DNA from: Litoreibacter roseus
GTDB lineage: Bacteria; Pseudomonadota; Alphaproteobacteria; Rhodobacterales; Rhodobacteraceae
DNA length: 64,000 nt
Direction of reading: 5' to 3'
NCBI RefSeq assembly: GCF_009811795.1
Contig: NZ_BLJE01000001.1
Location: 1,178,001-1,242,000, forward strand
Shown: positions 44,573-52,627 of the stretch, piece by piece
Numbering within the stretch: position 1 is the first letter of the stretch
Layout: the number at the start of each line of letters is the position of its first letter
Program-made: the position numbers and the translations under genes
Notes under the pieces: generated by a model
Database searches by the model: none
Seen by the model: only the letters and a program-made list of their open reading frames with translations
What the model was told of the DNA's origin: nothing

Positions 44573-45067
44573 GTGAGCGAAGTGCAGATCAGACCCGCGC
44601 GCGACGCGGATCGCGCGGCCATATGGGCCATTCTTGAACCAGTGATCCGGGCGGGCGAAACCTACGCTTTGCCTCGCAATATGGCCGAAGAGGACGCGCT
44701 TTCGTATTGGTGCGGCTCGAAGGACCATGTGTTCGTAGCGGAGGACACAAACCGCATTCTTGGCACATATTTTCTTACACGCAATCACATGGGCGGCGGC
44801 AGCCATGTCTGCAATTGCGGGTATGTGACGGACCCACAGGCGCGTGGTCGCGGGATTGCCCGGCATATGTGCGAACATTCGCTGAGCGAGGCAACGGACC
44901 TCGGATTTCGCGCGATGCAGTTCAATCTTGTGGTCGCTACGAATGAGGGTGCCGTTCGTCTCTGGTACCGTTTGGGGTTTGAGACCGTTGGAACCCTTCC
45001 TAAGGCATTTGCGCACCCCAATCAGGGCGATGTCGATGCCTTTGTCATGTACAAATCCTTAACGTGA
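44573..45067 (+). CDS. GNAT-family N-acetyltransferase
   Basis: A 164-residue acetyltransferase. The acetyl-CoA-binding motif A is CGYVTDPQARGRGIARHMCEH (about 83-103), with the R-G-x-G-x-A core, and motif B shows VVATNEGAVRLWYRLGFE. The substrate is unknown; the family also includes phosphinothricin-type N-acetyltransferases. It starts with GTG at 44573, six bases after the uvrA stop, with AAGG close by, so it is likely a tail of the uvrA transcript. Its stop overlaps the next GNAT gene by four bases. Confidence 0.88.
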   Translation: MSEVQIRPARDADRAAIWAILEPVIRAGETYALPRNMAEEDALSYWCGSKDHVFVAEDTNRILGTYFLTRNHMGGGSHVCNCGYVTDPQARGRGIARHMCEHSLSEATDLGFRAMQFNLVVATNEGAVRLWYRLGFETVGTLPKAFAHPNQGDVDAFVMYKSLT

Positions 45068-45504
45068 CTTGCACGATCCGACGAGCCCGGGCGAAAGACG
45101 CGGCGGATTTCGCGCGGATCATTCACGGCTGGACCTCAGAGACGCCGTGGATGCCGAACCTCCACACGTTGGAAAGTACAGAGAACTTCTGGCGCAATCG
45201 CATTAACGAAGCCTACGGCATCGTCGCAGTCCGTGATCACACCATTGGCGTTCTGCTGCTGGATGGTGATGTGATCGCTGCACTGTATGTCGCCCAGAAC
45301 AATCGACGACAAGGCATCGGTCGGGCGCTTCTCAGCCATGCCAAGTTAGGGCGGGATCTACTGAAGCTCTGGACGTTCGCTGCCAACACCGCCGCACAGG
45401 AGTTCTACGCGCGCGAAGGATTCCGCGAATGCGCAAGGACTTCGGGCGATAATGAAGAGGGCCTGCCCGATATCCAGTTTGCCTGGAGCAGACCTGCCAG
45501 CTAG
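45064..45504 (+). CDS. GNAT-family N-acetyltransferase, second of a tandem pair
   Basis: A 146-residue acetyltransferase with the motif A core AALYVAQNNRRQGIGRALLSHAK (about 78-100) and the later AQEFYAREGFRECART, as in the RimI-like GNAT group. The start is GTG at 45064, overlapping the TGA of the first GNAT (GTGA), so the two are coupled. The pair is not obviously a recent duplication: sequences differ outside the common motifs. Substrate unknown. It ends two bases before the stop of the convergent hydrolase-OsmC gene. Confidence 0.86.
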   Translation: MTCTIRRARAKDAADFARIIHGWTSETPWMPNLHTLESTENFWRNRINEAYGIVAVRDHTIGVLLLDGDVIAALYVAQNNRRQGIGRALLSHAKLGRDLLKLWTFAANTAAQEFYAREGFRECARTSGDNEEGLPDIQFAWSRPAS

Positions 45505-45506
45505 AC

Positions 45507-46715
45507 TTAGTCAGCCAGCGTTGTCTTAATTTCCGCCCCGCTTTCCAGCGTCTTGTGGACCGGGCACCTGTCGGCAATCTCCAGCAGTCTGGCCCGCTGC
45601 TCTGCGTCCAGATCACCGGTCAAATGAATTTCGCGATGGAACTCGTCGATCTTTGATGGCCCGCCCGCATCTTGCGCGTGCATTGCGTTATGGGTCACGT
45701 CCACATGAACGGAGGCCAGTGGCCATTTTTTACGCCGCGCATACATGCGGATCGTCATCGACGTGCACGCGCCGAGACCGGCAGCCAGCAAACCATAGGG
45801 CGTCATGCCTTTGTTGGTGCCGCCATAGGCGAGTGGTTCATCGGCGTAGATATGATGTTTTGGCCCTGCATTGACGTCCTGCAGATACCCGTCGGGATCC
45901 GCCTCTGAGACACGTACAACACCTTCGGGTGCGCCGATGGGCGGTGCAGGCTGACGCAGGTCCAGATACTTTGAGGCCCACGCACTGATGACATCAGCGG
46001 CGTATTCCGCATCTTCGGGGCGTGTCACCAGATGATCGGCGTCGCAAAGTGTCACGAAGCTCTTGGGATGTTTGGCATGCAGAAAAATCTGGGTCGCATT
46101 TTCGATGCCGACGGTTTCATCCTTGGGGGCATGGAGCACAAGAAGGGCTCGCTTCAGCCCCGCGATTTCGCCTTCAAGCTGTTCTGCCGCGACGTCCTCG
46201 ACAAACCCTTTGCCGATCCGCATGGGACGTCCGCCCAGCATCACCTCACCCACGCCTCTCCTGGTGATTTCCGGAAGGGCATCCGCGAAATTATGGGTGA
46301 CATGACCGGGGTCGAACGGAGCGCCAATCGTTACAACCGCCTTCGCCGATGGGATCTGCCGTGCGGCCTTCAAAATCGCGGCACCCCCAAGGGAGTGACC
46401 GATCAAAAGGGTCGGCGCTTTCCCTGCATCCGCCAAATGTTTTGCCGCCAGAACAAGATCCTCGACATTCGAGGTGAAGGTCGTGTTCTCAAACTCTCCG
46501 CCGGAATGACCCAATCCCGTAAAATCGAAACGCAGGACCGCAATCCCCATGCCTGCCAGTCTGGCCGAGATGCGCTTGGCTGCCGGGATGTCCTTTGAGC
46601 ACGTGAAACAATGGGCAAAGAGCGCTGTGGCCAAATGCGGGCCGTCCGGCAGATCAAGCCGGGCCGCCAGTGCTTCGCCCGAATGTCCCGTAAACGTCAG
46701 TCGTTCCATGCCCAT
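45507..46715 (-). CDS. Bifunctional alpha/beta hydrolase / OsmC-family fusion protein
   Basis: A 402-residue two-domain protein. The N-terminal alpha/beta hydrolase (about 1-245) has nucleophile GHSLGGAA with Ser, an acid and His in the C-terminal part (CDADHLVTRPED). The C-terminal OsmC/Ohr-like domain (about 265-400) has both redox cysteines, GLGACTSMTIRMYA and DRCPVHKTLE. OsmC proteins reduce organic peroxides, so the fusion could hydrolyse an ester and reduce a peroxide product; this pairing is known as a family but its substrate is not established to my knowledge. It is divergent from the MBL gene. Confidence 0.92.
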   Translation of the reverse strand: MGMERLTFTGHSGEALAARLDLPDGPHLATALFAHCFTCSKDIPAAKRISARLAGMGIAVLRFDFTGLGHSGGEFENTTFTSNVEDLVLAAKHLADAGKAPTLLIGHSLGGAAILKAARQIPSAKAVVTIGAPFDPGHVTHNFADALPEITRRGVGEVMLGGRPMRIGKGFVEDVAAEQLEGEIAGLKRALLVLHAPKDETVGIENATQIFLHAKHPKSFVTLCDADHLVTRPEDAEYAADVISAWASKYLDLRQPAPPIGAPEGVVRVSEADPDGYLQDVNAGPKHHIYADEPLAYGGTNKGMTPYGLLAAGLGACTSMTIRMYARRKKWPLASVHVDVTHNAMHAQDAGGPSKIDEFHREIHLTGDLDAEQRARLLEIADRCPVHKTLESGAEIKTTLAD

Positions 46716-46922
46716 AGTGCAGGCCTTTCTATAATGTGATGCACACCATGCTCATCTGACGGCGCGCAAACAACCCGTGTGTCACAGCCGTAACGGGATG
46801 GTGAAAATTCATGACCGTCAAGCGGCGATATGTTGCAATCGATCAGACTTGAGATCGCGATCATGCTATTGTGTGATGGGCGCACAGAAGTTCGAAAATG
46901 CGCGATTGGACGGGAGAAGATG

Positions 46923-47807
46923 ATGACGCAGTATCCGGTTGATATGAGTGTATCGCCCGAGGTGAAGGCCTTCTTCGACGAAGCGACCAACACGATCAGC
47001 TATATCGTAGCCGATCCTGAGACGAAGGCCTGCGCCGTCATTGATAGCGTTATGGACATTGACTACGCAGCCGGTCGCATCACTTACGACCACGCGAACG
47101 CAATGATCGCGCATATTCAGAACAACAACCTGACGTTGGAATGGCTGATCGAAACCCATGTCCACGCGGATCACCTGTCCGCCGCGCCTTACATTCAGGA
47201 AAAGCTGGGCGGCAAGATCGGCATCGGTCGCAAGATCACGGTGATTCAAGATGTGTTCGGCAAGATATTCAACGAGGGCACTGAGTTTCAGCGTGACGGC
47301 AGTCAATTCGACGCGCTCTTTGACGACGGCGACACGTATCAGATCGGCAAGATGACGGCATTTGCAATGCACACACCGGGACACACACCGGCCTGCATGG
47401 TTCATGTCATCGGGGATGCGGCCTTTGTCGGAGATACGCTGTTTATGCCGGATGGAGGGTCTGCCCGTGCCGATTTCCCGGGCGGCGACGCGGGCGAACT
47501 TTACGATTCCATTCAGAAGGTTCTGTCCCTGCCCGACGAGATGCGTCTCTTCATCTGTCACGATTACGGGCCCGGTGGACGTGATATCATGTGGCAAACC
47601 ACGGTGGCAGAAGAGAAATCTAACAATATCCATGTGGGCGGCGGTAAGACTCGGGAAGAGTTCGTGAAATTCCGCACCGAGCGTGATGCGCAGCTTGCGG
47701 TGCCCAAGCTGATCATCCCGTCCTTGCAGGTAAACATGCGGGCGGGCGAGGTGCCGCGCGATGACCAGGGGAACCCTGTTCTGAAGGTTCCGCTTAACGG
47801 TCTTTGA
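46923..47807 (+). CDS. MBL-fold metallohydrolase, persulfide dioxygenase/Blh-like
   Basis: A 294-residue metallo-beta-lactamase-fold enzyme. The metal motif THxHxDH appears as THVHADHLSAAP, the second ligand as HTPGHTPACM, and the acid in VGDTLFMPDGGSARADFPGG, the pattern of ETHE1/persulfide-dioxygenase-like proteins including Blh (BigR operon). If so it oxidises persulfide sulfur; Blh is the nearest alternative. No rhodanese, BigR or sulfide:quinone gene is adjacent. The ATG pair at 46920 and 46923 follows GGGAGA; the frame from 46830 is longer but lacks family fit. It abuts the RpiR gene tail-to-tail without a gap. Confidence 0.88.
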   Translation: MTQYPVDMSVSPEVKAFFDEATNTISYIVADPETKACAVIDSVMDIDYAAGRITYDHANAMIAHIQNNNLTLEWLIETHVHADHLSAAPYIQEKLGGKIGIGRKITVIQDVFGKIFNEGTEFQRDGSQFDALFDDGDTYQIGKMTAFAMHTPGHTPACMVHVIGDAAFVGDTLFMPDGGSARADFPGGDAGELYDSIQKVLSLPDEMRLFICHDYGPGGRDIMWQTTVAEEKSNNIHVGGGKTREEFVKFRTERDAQLAVPKLIIPSLQVNMRAGEVPRDDQGNPVLKVPLNGL

Positions 47808-48680
47808 TCAGGTGAATTTTCGGAACAGCTTTGTCTGATCGAACATATCTTCCAAGCGCTCCATGCGGTCGAGGGTGCTGTCCCAGTTGATATCCTGAAC
47901 CGCGGCAATCACGGTCTCGATCAACAGCAGCGTGGTCGCGGCAGAGTCCCACGCGGACGGCACGACAATCCGCGTACTAAAGCAAATATCCGCGTAAGCA
48001 TGAACGGGGGAGCGCCACTGATCGGTGAACAAAATGATTTTCGCGCCTTTCTCGCGGGCCATTTCCGCCAGTTTCAGCGTGTTGCTCTCGTATCGCCGGA
48101 CGTCGAAGATCACGAAGACATCCTCTGCCTTCACGTCGAGAAGATAGTGGGGCCATGTATTGGTGGTCGACTGAATGTAGCTTACGTCTTGCCGGATGAC
48201 CTGCATGTGCAGGAACAGGTATTCGGCCATAGTGTGCGTGATCCGTCCGCCCACGATGTGAAGCCGCCTGTCTGTGTCGCCCAGTAATGCACAGGCGGCG
48301 TCGAACTCGGCTGGTTCAATTTGAGCAAGAGAGTGCCTTATGTTGTCGATCACAGCCTCGGTGAAGCGGTTCAAGACATGGCCGGACGGCGCGCCTTCGG
48401 CCCATGTGTCATGGCGCGCCATGGGCGTTTTGCCCTTCGCCTTTAATTCTTCCCGCAGTGCTGTCTGGAAGTCAGGATAACCCTTGAACCCCAGCTTCTG
48501 CACCATCCGTGCGACGGTTGGAGCGGACACATCCGCGTCTTTGGCAAGGACCGAAAGAGAGCCCAATCCGGAGGCCGGGTAGTTCTCAAGGATCGAGTGA
48601 GCGAGCTGCCGCTCGGCGCGGGTCAGTTGATCCAACTGGTTCTGAATGCGATCTGCGATGGTCAGCGCGTTATCGGGCAC
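47808..48680 (-). CDS. MurR/RpiR-family transcriptional regulator
   Basis: A 290-residue regulator. N-terminal helix-turn-helix RpiR domain (about 1-80): LTRAERQLAHSILENYP, VLAKDADVSAPTVARMVQKLGFKG. C-terminal SIS domain (about 125-270) with LHIVGGRITHTMAEYL and DVFVIFDVRRYESNT, which normally binds a phosphosugar or other small effector. Transcribed divergently from the TRAP/gamma-glutamyl operon, which it most likely controls; a candidate operator lies at 48713-48733 between them. Confidence 0.92.
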   Translation of the reverse strand: MPDNALTIADRIQNQLDQLTRAERQLAHSILENYPASGLGSLSVLAKDADVSAPTVARMVQKLGFKGYPDFQTALREELKAKGKTPMARHDTWAEGAPSGHVLNRFTEAVIDNIRHSLAQIEPAEFDAACALLGDTDRRLHIVGGRITHTMAEYLFLHMQVIRQDVSYIQSTTNTWPHYLLDVKAEDVFVIFDVRRYESNTLKLAEMAREKGAKIILFTDQWRSPVHAYADICFSTRIVVPSAWDSAATTLLLIETVIAAVQDINWDSTLDRMERLEDMFDQTKLFRKFT

Positions 48681-48712
48681 AAGCGTGGTTGCCTTATTTT
48701 TGGTTATTTTCT

Positions 48713-48733
48713 TTCAGATAAAATATGTCTGAA
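48713..48733. promoter_or_regulatory. Candidate RpiR operator in the divergent region
   Basis: TTCAGA (48713-48718) and TCTGAA (48728-48733) are perfect arms about an AT-rich nine-base centre, lying between the divergent regulator and operon starts. A TTGACA element at 48754-48759 could be the -35 of the operon promoter; the -10 is weak. Confidence 0.5.
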
Positions 48734-48801
48734 TGAAATTTTACAGTATTTTGTTGACAGAATGTATTTCGCGCAAGACGTTTGTTCAGGAAGGGGACCT
48801 G

Positions 48802-49587
48802 ATGACGGCGCGGACAACACCAGCGGATCATATGATGGACGGCCTGCCGGGTTTCGTTGTGAACCCATCCGCGTCCGGTCCAATTGTCTTGGTCTGTGAG
48901 CATGCCTCCCACTTCATTCCTGATGCTTATGACGGGCTTGGTCTGCCGGAAAACGCCCGCCAAAGCCATATCGCGTGGGATCCCGGCGCGTTCGAGGTCG
49001 CGGTTCTGCTGTCCCATCAGTTGGATGCCGTGCTCGTTGCGGGTGGCATCTCTCGGCTTGTCTACGATTGCAACCGCCCGCCGGAAGCGCCCGATGCCAT
49101 GCCCGCGCGGAGCGAAATGTTTGACGTTCCGGGCAACATTGACCTTCCCGACACAGACAAGGCTGTGCGCGTCGCTGCCATCTACGCGCCATTCCGGACC
49201 GTTGTGGCAGAAGCCTTCAAGGCAGCCAGTCGGGATGTCTTGGTCACGATCCACAGCTTTACGCCGATCTACCGCGGGCAGCCGCGCGCAGTCGAGATCG
49301 GGGTGTTACATGACGCTGACGCACGTCTTGCGGACGCAATGCTGGACCGATGTACAGCGCATACAAAACTGACGGTGAAGCGCAATGCGCCCTACGGGCC
49401 GGAAGACGGCGTAACCCACACATTGCAAGTGGACGCTCTGCCAACCGGACGCCTGAACGTGATGATCGAGATCAGAAGCGATCTTATCGAAACGTCTGAT
49501 ATGCAGGCTTCCGTTGCCGATATGCTTGGGGGCTGGTTGAAGGACGCTGTTGGATCCATCAACGCCCATGCGGAGGCCAAATGCTGA
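48802..49587 (+). CDS. N-formylglutamate amidohydrolase-family enzyme, first gene of the TRAP/gamma-glutamyl operon
   Basis: A 261-residue protein of the N-formylglutamate deformylase (FGase, Pfam05013) family. Conserved elements are LVCEHASHFIPDAYDGLG (metal-binding Glu/His), RLVYDCNRPPEAPDAMP and VTIHSFTPIYRGQPRAVEIGVL. The named family member HutG cleaves formylglutamate in histidine breakdown, but no hut genes are here. The gene leads an operon with a gamma-glutamyl ligase, so it may hydrolyse a gamma-glutamyl amide. AAGGGGA lies before the ATG at 48802. Its stop overlaps the next start by seven bases. Confidence 0.88.
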   Translation: MTARTTPADHMMDGLPGFVVNPSASGPIVLVCEHASHFIPDAYDGLGLPENARQSHIAWDPGAFEVAVLLSHQLDAVLVAGGISRLVYDCNRPPEAPDAMPARSEMFDVPGNIDLPDTDKAVRVAAIYAPFRTVVAEAFKAASRDVLVTIHSFTPIYRGQPRAVEIGVLHDADARLADAMLDRCTAHTKLTVKRNAPYGPEDGVTHTLQVDALPTGRLNVMIEIRSDLIETSDMQASVADMLGGWLKDAVGSINAHAEAKC

Positions 49588-50150
49588 GCATCGTAAGGGG
49601 GTTCATCGCCGTCATCGACGCGATCAACTATCGGATCGGACGGATCGTAATGTACGGCATCTTCGTTTTGATGGGCATTCTCTTGTGGTCTTCCGTGTCG
49701 AAGACCTTCTTCCTGCCGTCTCTCTGGACGCTCGAAATGGCCCAGTTCGCCATGGTCGCTTATTACATCCTCGGCGGACCATATTCGATCCAGATGGGGT
49801 CGAATGTGCGGATGGATCTGCTCTATGGCGGCTGGTCGTTGCTGCGGAAGGCGTGGTTTGACCTGCTGACGGTGCTGTTCCTGATGTTCTATCTGGCGGT
49901 TCTCTTGTTCGGCGCGCTCAGTTCCACCGCCTACTCCCTCGGCTATTGGGGCGGCGCACCCTTATCGTTTTTCGCGGGGCTTCTCACCGGCGCTGAAGAG
50001 GTCGGCCGAATGGAACAAAGTTCCTCCGCGTGGCGACCCTACCTTTGGCCGATCAAGGCAATCATGATCACAGGCATTTTCTTGATGCTCCTGCAGTGCC
50101 TGTCCGAGCTTCTGAAAGATGTGTTGCGATTAAAGGGCGAAACGGTCTGA
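49581..50150 (+). CDS. TRAP transporter small permease subunit (DctQ)
   Basis: A 189-residue membrane protein with four hydrophobic segments and the DctQ pattern FAMVAYYILGGPYSIQMGSNVRMDLLYGG, including the conserved VRMD. It helps couple Na+-driven import with DctM. Its start overlaps the amidohydrolase stop and its TGA overlaps the DctM start (TGATG), so the three are translationally coupled. Confidence 0.93.
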   Translation: MLSIVRGFIAVIDAINYRIGRIVMYGIFVLMGILLWSSVSKTFFLPSLWTLEMAQFAMVAYYILGGPYSIQMGSNVRMDLLYGGWSLLRKAWFDLLTVLFLMFYLAVLLFGALSSTAYSLGYWGGAPLSFFAGLLTGAEEVGRMEQSSSAWRPYLWPIKAIMITGIFLMLLQCLSELLKDVLRLKGETV

Positions 50151-51475
50151 TGCCCTATGAGATGATCGCCACGCTGATGTTCGCATCCATGATGCTGATG
50201 CTGCTGACCGGGCAGCGGGTGTTTGGGGCGATTGGCTTTGTCGCTGTGGTTGCGGCACTTCTGCTTTGGGGCGATCGGGGTGGCTACGATCTTGGCTTCG
50301 CGGCGGCCATGAAGCTGATGAAATGGTATCCACTGCTGACGCTGCCGATGTTCATTTTCATGGGGTACGTGCTGTCTGAAAGCAAAATTGCCGACGATCT
50401 CTATAGGATGTTCCATGTCTGGATGGGCGGCCTGCGTGGCGGTCTGGCCATTGGAACGATCGGGCTGATGGTTCTGATCTCTGCGATGAATGGTTTGAGC
50501 GTGGCCGGCATGGCCATTGGTTCGACCATCGCGCTGCCTGAGTTGCTGAAGCGCGGTTATGACAAGCGGATGGTCACCGGCGTCGTGCAAGCGGGGTCTT
50601 CGCTGGGCATTCTTGTGCCGCCCTCCGTTGTTCTGGTCCTTTACGCGATGATCGCACGCCAGCCCGTCGGTCAGCTGTGGCTCGCAGGGGTCGTGCCGGG
50701 GCTGATGATGGCAGCGATGTTCATTGCCTATATCGTGATCCGATGCCGCGCCAACGCCGCGTTGGGACCGGTTCTGTCAGAGCAAGAGCGTAACATTCCG
50801 ATGTCAGAAAAATTGCGACTCTTGCGAGCAGGGATCCTGCCCGTGGCGATCTTTGCGACGATGATGGTGCCATTTGTGAACGGCTGGACGTCGCTGGTCG
50901 AAAGCTCTGCCATTGGGGCGCTGGCGGCGTTTCTGGCCGCCATCCTGAAGGGACGGATGACGCGGGGCGTCTTTGAGAATTCAGTGCGCAAGACGCTGGG
51001 GATCACCTGTATGTTCATGTGGATCATTCTTGCCGCCTTGGCGTTCGGCGCAGTCTTTGACGGTCTCGGCGCCGTTAAGGCCATCGAAAGCCTATTCACC
51101 GAGCAACTGAACCTCAGCCCATGGGCCATCCTGATCCTGATGCAACTCAGCTTCATCCTGATGGGGACGTTTCTGGACGACACCGCGATGCTGGTGATCG
51201 TCGCACCGCTTTACGTGCCATTGGTGGGTGAGTTGGGGTTTGATCTGATCTGGTACGGGATCCTCTACACGATCACCACGCAGATCGCCTACATGACGCC
51301 GCCCTTTGGCTATAACCTTTTTCTCATGCGGGCTATGGCACCGCCCGAGATCACGTTGCGCGACATTTATTCTTCCATCACGCCGTTTGTTCTGGTGATG
51401 GTTCTGGCCCTTGCCTTGGTGATGATCTTTCCGGGCATCGCCACATGGCTGCCGGGGTATGTCTATGGAACTTAA
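50150..51475 (+). CDS. TRAP transporter large permease subunit (DctM)
   Basis: A 441-residue membrane protein with about twelve hydrophobic segments. MLMLLTGQRVFGAIGFV and PLLTLPMFIFMGYVLSESKIA are typical, with the DctM signature GLSVAGMAIGSTIALPELLKRGYDK and GSSLGILVPPSVVLVLYAMI. The late motif MGTFLDDTAMLVIVAPLYVPL is also conserved. The ATG at 50150 overlaps the DctQ stop; the longer frame from 50030 is a shadow. It imports the ligand delivered by the DctP protein encoded next. Confidence 0.95.
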   Translation: MPYEMIATLMFASMMLMLLTGQRVFGAIGFVAVVAALLLWGDRGGYDLGFAAAMKLMKWYPLLTLPMFIFMGYVLSESKIADDLYRMFHVWMGGLRGGLAIGTIGLMVLISAMNGLSVAGMAIGSTIALPELLKRGYDKRMVTGVVQAGSSLGILVPPSVVLVLYAMIARQPVGQLWLAGVVPGLMMAAMFIAYIVIRCRANAALGPVLSEQERNIPMSEKLRLLRAGILPVAIFATMMVPFVNGWTSLVESSAIGALAAFLAAILKGRMTRGVFENSVRKTLGITCMFMWIILAALAFGAVFDGLGAVKAIESLFTEQLNLSPWAILILMQLSFILMGTFLDDTAMLVIVAPLYVPLVGELGFDLIWYGILYTITTQIAYMTPPFGYNLFLMRAMAPPEITLRDIYSSITPFVLVMVLALALVMIFPGIATWLPGYVYGT

Positions 51476-51532
51476 CAAGAAAGAGAGCCCGAGCAGACGG
51501 GCCGAACCTCATCCAACATAAGGAGCGTAAAG

Positions 51533-52564
51533 ATGACCACAAGACGTAAGTTTATTCAGGGGGCGGCCGTTGCGCCCGCCGCGGGACTTGCCGCGCCAGC
51601 CCTCGCGCAGGGCACCATCACCTGGCGCCTTCAGACCTATGCCGGTGCGGCGTTGGCCGAACATGTAATCAAGCCTGCGATTGACAGCTTCAACAAGATC
51701 GCGGGCGATCAGATGCAGATCGAGCTCTACTTTGCCGACCAGCTTGTCCCCACGGGCGAGTTGTTTCAGGCCATGCAGCGCGGCACGATTGACGCCGTTC
51801 AATCCGACGATGACAGCATGGCATCGCCCACGGATGTAACAGTGTTCGGCGGCTACTTTCCGTTCGCTTCCCGCTATTCGCTGGATGTGCCGGTGTTGTT
51901 CAACCAATACGGACTGAACGAGATCTGGGACGAGCAGTACTCAGCCCTCGGTGTAAAGCACATCAGCGCGGGCGCTTGGGATCCGTGCCATTTTGCGACA
52001 AAAGATCCCATTCGCAGCTTGGCTGATCTGGAAGGCAAACGGGTCTTCACCTTCCCAACGGCGGGTCGCTTCATGAGCCAGTTCGGTGTCGTCCCGGTCA
52101 ACCTGCCTTGGGAGGATATCGAGGTCGCGGTTCAGACCGGCGAGTTGGACGGCATCGCGTGGTCCGGGATCACCGAGGACTACACCGTCGGCTGGGCAGA
52201 TGTGACAAACTACTTCCTGACCAACAATATTTCAGGCGCATGGGCCGGGTCGTTCTTTGCGAACATGGAACGCTGGAACGAACTGCCCGAGAACCTGCAG
52301 GAACTTCTGCGCATGTGCATGGATCAGTCGCACTACTATCGCCAGTGGTGGTATTGGGGCGGCGAGGCAAGCTTGCGGGTGGAAGGTACGAAGATGGAAC
52401 TGACCACCATTCCCGATGATGAATGGGCGACCGTCGAGACCGCAGCGCTTGAGTTCTGGGAAGAGATCGCTGCCGAAAGCGATGTGAAACGGCGGGTCGT
52501 GGACATCCTGAAGCAGTACAATGCGACAATGGAAAAGGCGGGGCGGCCCTACCGCTACAGCTAA
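51533..52564 (+). CDS. TRAP transporter substrate-binding protein (DctP), Tat-exported
   Basis: A 343-residue periplasmic binding protein. The signal peptide MTTRRKFIQGAAVAPAAGLA has a twin-arginine (RRKF) and cleaves near ALAQ. The body has the DctP layout: LVPTGELFQAMQRGTIDAVQ, PFASRYSLDVPVLFNQYG and ADLEGKRVFTFPTAGRFMSQ. In most DctP proteins the beta-strand after the G-K/L element ends with a conserved Arg (R-V-P) that holds the ligand carboxylate; here the segment is VFTFP, so the Arg seems absent, with R179 nearby. This may mean a ligand without a carboxylate. The ATG follows AAGGAG. Confidence 0.93.
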   Translation: MTTRRKFIQGAAVAPAAGLAAPALAQGTITWRLQTYAGAALAEHVIKPAIDSFNKIAGDQMQIELYFADQLVPTGELFQAMQRGTIDAVQSDDDSMASPTDVTVFGGYFPFASRYSLDVPVLFNQYGLNEIWDEQYSALGVKHISAGAWDPCHFATKDPIRSLADLEGKRVFTFPTAGRFMSQFGVVPVNLPWEDIEVAVQTGELDGIAWSGITEDYTVGWADVTNYFLTNNISGAWAGSFFANMERWNELPENLQELLRMCMDQSHYYRQWWYWGGEASLRVEGTKMELTTIPDDEWATVETAALEFWEEIAAESDVKRRVVDILKQYNATMEKAGRPYRYS

Positions 52565-52573
52565 GATACTTTT

Positions 52574-52603
52574 GATCGGGGGCTGTTTCTGCGGCCCTCG
52601 ATC
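52574..52603 (+). promoter_or_regulatory. Strong intercistronic hairpin between dctP and the glutamine-synthetase-like gene
   Basis: GATCGGGGGC (52574-52583) pairs with GCCCTCGATC (52594-52603), ten pairs with one G-T and a ten-base loop. No T-run follows. Hairpins after genes for abundant binding proteins often protect the upstream mRNA 3' end and reduce reading into downstream genes; such a role is likely here. Confidence 0.6.
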
Positions 52604-52627
52604 CACCCAAAGTGAAAGACCTCTGAC

